Shown here: piece after piece, positions 23,541 to 26,830 of the stretch | Layout of the letters: every line of letters starts with the position of its first letter | How positions within the stretch are numbered: the first letter of the stretch is position 1 | Source: Apostichopus parvimensis | Taxonomy: Eukaryota > Echinodermata > Holothuroidea > Aspidochirotida > Stichopodidae | Length of the DNA: 26,830 bases | Direction: 5' to 3' | Assembly (NCBI GenBank): GCA_000934455.1 | Contig: KN883381.1 | Location: 41,364-68,193 of the forward strand | Made by a program: the position numbers and the translations under genes | The notes under the pieces: model-generated | Told to the model about the DNA's origin: nothing | Seen by the model: the letters and a program-made list of their open reading frames with translations, nothing else | Database searches by the model: none

Positions 23541-23870
23541 TCAGCCGCCAATCCTAACAAGCTCACTCTTTGTGATTTCTCCGTACCCAATCCACGTTTA
23601 AGAGTACTTTATACGTATAAAACACACTGAATAGTATTAGACTTGTAAATTCTGTCTTGAAAATGCGTTTTTCGCTCTCGTATTTTATTGGACATTGTCT
23701 TCCGTAAACGGTAATGTATTTAAGCGTCTTCAAGTGCTCCGGAGGGTCTCCTTCACCGCTGACTTCATTTGCATATATGAAAGCAGAGTCAACGACATAT
23801 AAGCAACTTTGGAACGCCGAATTACAATTAACGCCGTTCTATACAATTAACTGGATATGCAGGGCGTTTA
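23541..23870. promoter_or_regulatory. Candidate intronic promoter/enhancer block
   Basis: A repeat-free, less AT-biased stretch with clustered motifs. CCAAT lies at 23548-23552 and 23587-23591. The perfect 14-bp palindrome TTTATACGTATAAA (23608-23621) includes TATAAAA. An inverted CCAAT is at 23687-23691, an NKX2-like TCAAGTG at 23730-23736 and a perfect octamer ATTTGCAT at 23767-23774. AATTAAC-type homeodomain words follow at 23827 and 23845. Read on the minus strand, the order octamer, CCAAT, TATAAAG is also promoter-like. It lies 1.8-2.1 kb before exon 2. Function is inferred. Confidence 0.35.
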
Positions 23871-25653
23871 AGAATTTTTATTTTATTTAGACGGGGGAAG
23901 GGGATAATGTTACGAAGGTCCTTTGTTCATATTCGATAGGTTGCCACTGGTTACTACCTACCACCTAGCCTAAATGATACAGAATTTCTTAAAATGTTTA
24001 CGGTTTGAATGATATACTCAGAGCTTGTCCCTTGTCTTCGTATATAGAGGAATCTCAGGGCATTATAATTACTCTTACCGTATGGAGTTTGACCATGATA
24101 CATTCTTATCCATTATTGAATGCATCAGTATATATCTGGGGCCCAGTATAAAATATATGTTATCAGGTTATAAACTTTTGAATGAGAAATTGATTTTTTC
24201 ATGAATTGACAAGAAATCACAAAGTATTCGACAACAATTTTTTTTTAAATCTTAAACTTATAGTATGTACAGTTTGTAAGTAAATCGCTGTCAAAATGTC
24301 AATTTTGTCCACATCAAGTTTTGTATAGCTATTCCTTCAAAGAGTACTAACGTAGGATCTCATGTGACTTTTAATACTGCAGGCAGCAGTAATGGTAGTC
24401 CATGTCACATGTATTACCCACTCATATGCGCTCAATATATGTGACGTAATTGGTTGCTGTTGAATATTCAGATTCACTGTGATTACTAACCGTACACGAC
24501 GTCTTTTAAAGTTAATATTTTCTTCTTACTTTTATGTCGGGCAGCACTGACCTACAGCTGCGGTATACAAGACTTGTGTCCAAACTTTCCTCATAATAGG
24601 CCTTTCTTTTTCAATGTGACGTGTTTCACACATAGATCAACAGATATGTCAACCAATCCTGCATACATAGGCCCTGCAACTTCTACTTTTTTTCCACAAC
24701 ATTAATGGGTTACAATATGACAGTATGACGTATCCATGGTTGTACAGAAATGATTCCCGAAATAGCTGCATCATTTGTAATTTCACGGTGACCAATTCTT
24801 ACCATTCATATGAACCATTGACCATTCTTATGAACTTGTAGATCACATCTATAAACTACTTAGGTCTGTTATAACAACGGTGTATATACAAATATACGTT
24901 AAAAGTTTATCGTTATGTGTAACTACAGAATCCTACATATTATTAATTTCTTTTTGGATTGGCATCGGTAACAAGATACGATGTCGTCATCACTTGCATA
25001 AATAAAGAAGTAATGCGGGTATGTGAAGTTAATATAAAAATGTCGATGTTATATGGGTATTACCTGGACTAGTTTGAACTATGGACTTTACGTTCGTGGA
25101 AACTGTTCTCTGGAAGAGCTATGCAATGTTCCCACATAATTGGATACATGCAGCTGCATCTGTAAGAGATCATTGGGTTATTCACCCTTGCTGCATGTTC
25201 CTATACCTTATTAAAGAGTTATTTTTACTCTTTACTACAAAAAGAGAAAATATCTATCCCTACTAAATTTAAAATGTTTTATCTATTTTTTTTCCATTTG
25301 CAAGTAATTTAAGTCTGTGTCTAATTACATGCGTTCCTAATGAAATAATGGGTGGACTACAGTATTAAAACAATTTTTTTTTTCTCGGACCATACTATTA
25401 TTCCGTTTTAACACTGTACACTGCATGGGTACACACGGATCGTAGACTGCAAACAACACAATGCAACTACGCTGCGGCGGTTTAAAGCTTTTGAAAGAAC
25501 TTCCATATATCTTGTTTGTGGCCCACTACAATATATGCAATTCCATATATATGAGATTTGTGTGACCAGAAGAAATTAAATATCAGATCAATCTGATTCT
25601 TATGATCTAATTTATTCAATTAATTGTTTTAGAAATTATAAATATATACTACA
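23871..25653. other. Last part of the intron, no exon seen
   Basis: AT-rich sequence. A TGACGTAAT (CRE/bZIP-like) directly joined to an inverted CCAAT (TTGG) lies at about 24442-24453. The frame at 25081-25266 has no recognisable product. Confidence 0.45.
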
Positions 25654-25677
25654 TTTTGGTTTTACTTTCTTTTCAGA
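25654..25677 (+). other. Splice acceptor of exon 2
   Basis: A T-rich tract runs from about 25652 and ends TTTTCAG at 25676. A branch point is not obvious; the A in ATACTACAT near 25646-25654 is one possibility. The frame across the junction confirms this AG over the AG two bases downstream. Confidence 0.88.
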
Positions 25678-26025
25678 GAAAATGCGGAACATGAGAAATC
25701 CAAAATGGTGACGCCTAGTACGAGTGCGGACAACGATTTACAACAGAACGGAAAAGACGATCCGAACCATGATATGACAGATCTCTCTGCGGCTGCGCAC
25801 CACAACCAAGCCGTTATGATGGCAGATATACATGTCAAATCAGGAATGGGTCACATGACCAGTGCGGGGCCAATGACGGACTTATCAGGCTTAGACCCGC
25901 ATCCTGTACAAAACATGGCCCCTGTTAATGGGACCGACTCGGTGCTCCATCAAACAGCTATTCAGAACTCTATGATGTCCCACCATCACCACCATATGGC
26001 CGCACTCACAAATATTACGTCATAG
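25677..26025 (+). CDS. Six1/2: SIX1/2 homeobox transcription factor, coding exon 2 (C-terminal tail and stop)
   Basis: This exon completes codon 185 (AG+A = Arg) and encodes residues 186-300, ending at TAG 26023-26025. It opens ENAEHEKSKM, the expected continuation of the AAEAKER sequence at the homeodomain edge (vertebrate SIX1 reads AKEREN). The acceptor is a pyrimidine-rich tract ending TTTTCAG at 25676. Using the next AG, two bases downstream, would hit a stop after four codons. The tail has no folded domain I can name. It is rich in Met and His, carries MTDLS twice (218-222 and 251-255) and has a five-His run at 287-291 just before the end. GMGH (241-244) and the later SGL weakly echo the vertebrate SIX1 tail (NMGH ... 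LPGL). Total length is 300 residues, close to vertebrate SIX1 (about 284). Tail function, probably transcriptional regulation, is inferred from the family. Confidence 0.93.
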
Positions 26026-26830
26026 CGAGTGGATGGGGAGCCCCCTAAATCCTGCTTCCCAAACGATATCGCTTCCATCAAAAGAATGAAGAACAGTTTT
26101 AAACACTTTTTAAAAACGCTCAAATTTTTTAGAAAAGTTTCTTTTTTTTCGTTTTTGTGCAGCTTTAATGGAATATACGAAGTTATAGGACGAATGTTAC
26201 GTTTATGCTACTTCCTGGATTTGAATTTAAGAATTTGGATCGGTCCGTTATCTTGTTTTGTTATTTGTGCTTCGGAATGAAGTCGTCCTGTCGAAATGGC
26301 GTGAGACCTGACGAAAGAAAATGGTTTTATATTTTGGGAACGACAACTTCGTTTATACCGATTAAAGGACGACACCTTGTTAATCAATGAAACCAGGCCG
26401 ACGAACAGTGTGTGTTACACACAAAACATGTACTAATGAGAACTGCAAGAGGATGGATCCGACGACGAAAGAGCCATCATCTCCGCCGATCGTTCCCGTA
26501 GCTTGGCAAGCCAATTTAACCCACATCCAAATTAGTAGCAGCATAAAGGTTTTAGAAAGATTCAGTTAGCATGCTTTAATAATCTGCCACGATGACAACC
26601 GTTGTCAAATAATTGATATGAAACTGATGTTGTATGAATCAATAGTTTTTCCTATTTTCTTTTTCTTGGAGGAGGGTGGAGGGGGGGGGGGGATCTGGTT
26701 AACCAAAACATTATTATCTATATTATCGTCAACATTACCTGTTAAATCGACTTATGGCAATCCGTCAATAAGTATTTTGATTCGTGTCACATATACCCAC
26801 TAGATTGGTGGTGCGGGGAGGGGGGGGGGG
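26026..26830 (+). other. Six1/2 3' UTR and downstream sequence (no canonical poly(A) signal seen)
   Basis: About 800 bp follow the stop codon. I see no AATAAA. The best variant hexamer is ATTAAA at 26361-26366. The region holds short open frames with no recognisable product, a 12-G tract at 26681-26692 and an 11-G tract cut by the window end. The UTR may end near 26390 or run past the window. Confidence 0.55.
26681..26692. repeat. Poly-G tract (12 nt) in the 3' flank
   Basis: Run of 12 G preceded by GGAGGAGGGTGGA. A second run of 11 G (26820-26830) is cut by the window end. Confidence 0.95.

Noticed and set aside
25081-25266. 61-codon frame near the end of the intron, considered as an extra exon
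   Set aside because: No convincing acceptor/donor pair, and the exon 1 to exon 2 join is already complete for the family.
25677-25678. Alternative acceptor using the second AG (exon starting at 25679)
   Set aside because: It shifts the frame and gives a stop after four codons (TGA 25692-25694), while the first AG restores family-like ENAEHEKS.
26029-26569. Short plus-strand frames after the stop codon
   Set aside because: They begin just after the Six1/2 stop and carry no conserved sequence; best read as 3' UTR.

Overview
This window is AT-rich, intron-rich animal nuclear DNA. It carries one protein-coding gene that I recognise with confidence: a SIX-class homeobox gene of the Six1/2 (sine oculis) subfamily, on the + strand in two coding exons. 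Exon 1 (7560-8113) encodes the whole SIX domain and homeodomain. Exon 2 (25677-26025) encodes the rapidly evolving C-terminal tail. They are separated by a 17,563-bp phase-2 intron. The spliced product is 300 residues, and the junction reads ...AAEAKER-ENAEHEKSK..., which matches the family's usual continuation after the homeodomain. The window gives no species label. The protein looks like a bilaterian, probably deuterostome, Six1/2. The long G/C homopolymers, AT microsatellites and large introns would suit a marine invertebrate such as an echinoderm, but that placement is a guess.

Layout: 1-6870 is the 5' flank, with no recognisable gene. It holds a degenerate ~97-bp tandem array (1986-2450) with eleven exact TCAGGTT words, which is the core of the MEF3/SIX recognition sequence. 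It also holds five copies of a 17-bp repeat (4667-4751), a perfect NRF1-type palindrome (4817-4828) and one minus-strand reading frame of coding-like composition (6230-6490). The stretch 6868-7559 is less repetitive and contains promoter-like words (CACGCCC, PBX/MEIS-like, CCAAT), a TATA-like run at 7479-7490 and a splice-acceptor-like tract ending at 7536. The start ATG at 7560 is fixed by an in-frame TAA two codons upstream.

The intron (8114-25676) is mostly AT-rich sequence, microsatellites and poly-G/poly-C tracts. Three parts stand out. The first is a promoter- or enhancer-like block at 23541-23870, with two CCAAT boxes, a 14-bp palindromic TATA element, an NKX2-like site and a perfect octamer. 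The second is a 24-bp minisatellite at 22271-22580. The third is a possible small transposon remnant at 18020-18370, bounded by G-run ends in opposite orientation. The stop codon at 26025 is followed by about 800 bp with no AATAAA, so the 3' UTR may run past the window end.

Functionally this is a single-gene locus. SIX1/2 proteins bind DNA through the SIX domain and homeodomain, and usually act with EYA coactivators (and Dach corepressors) in sensory, muscle, mesodermal and ectodermal programmes. The most interesting inference is that the upstream TCAGGTT array could serve as a feedback platform for the gene's own product. That idea is testable and unproven.
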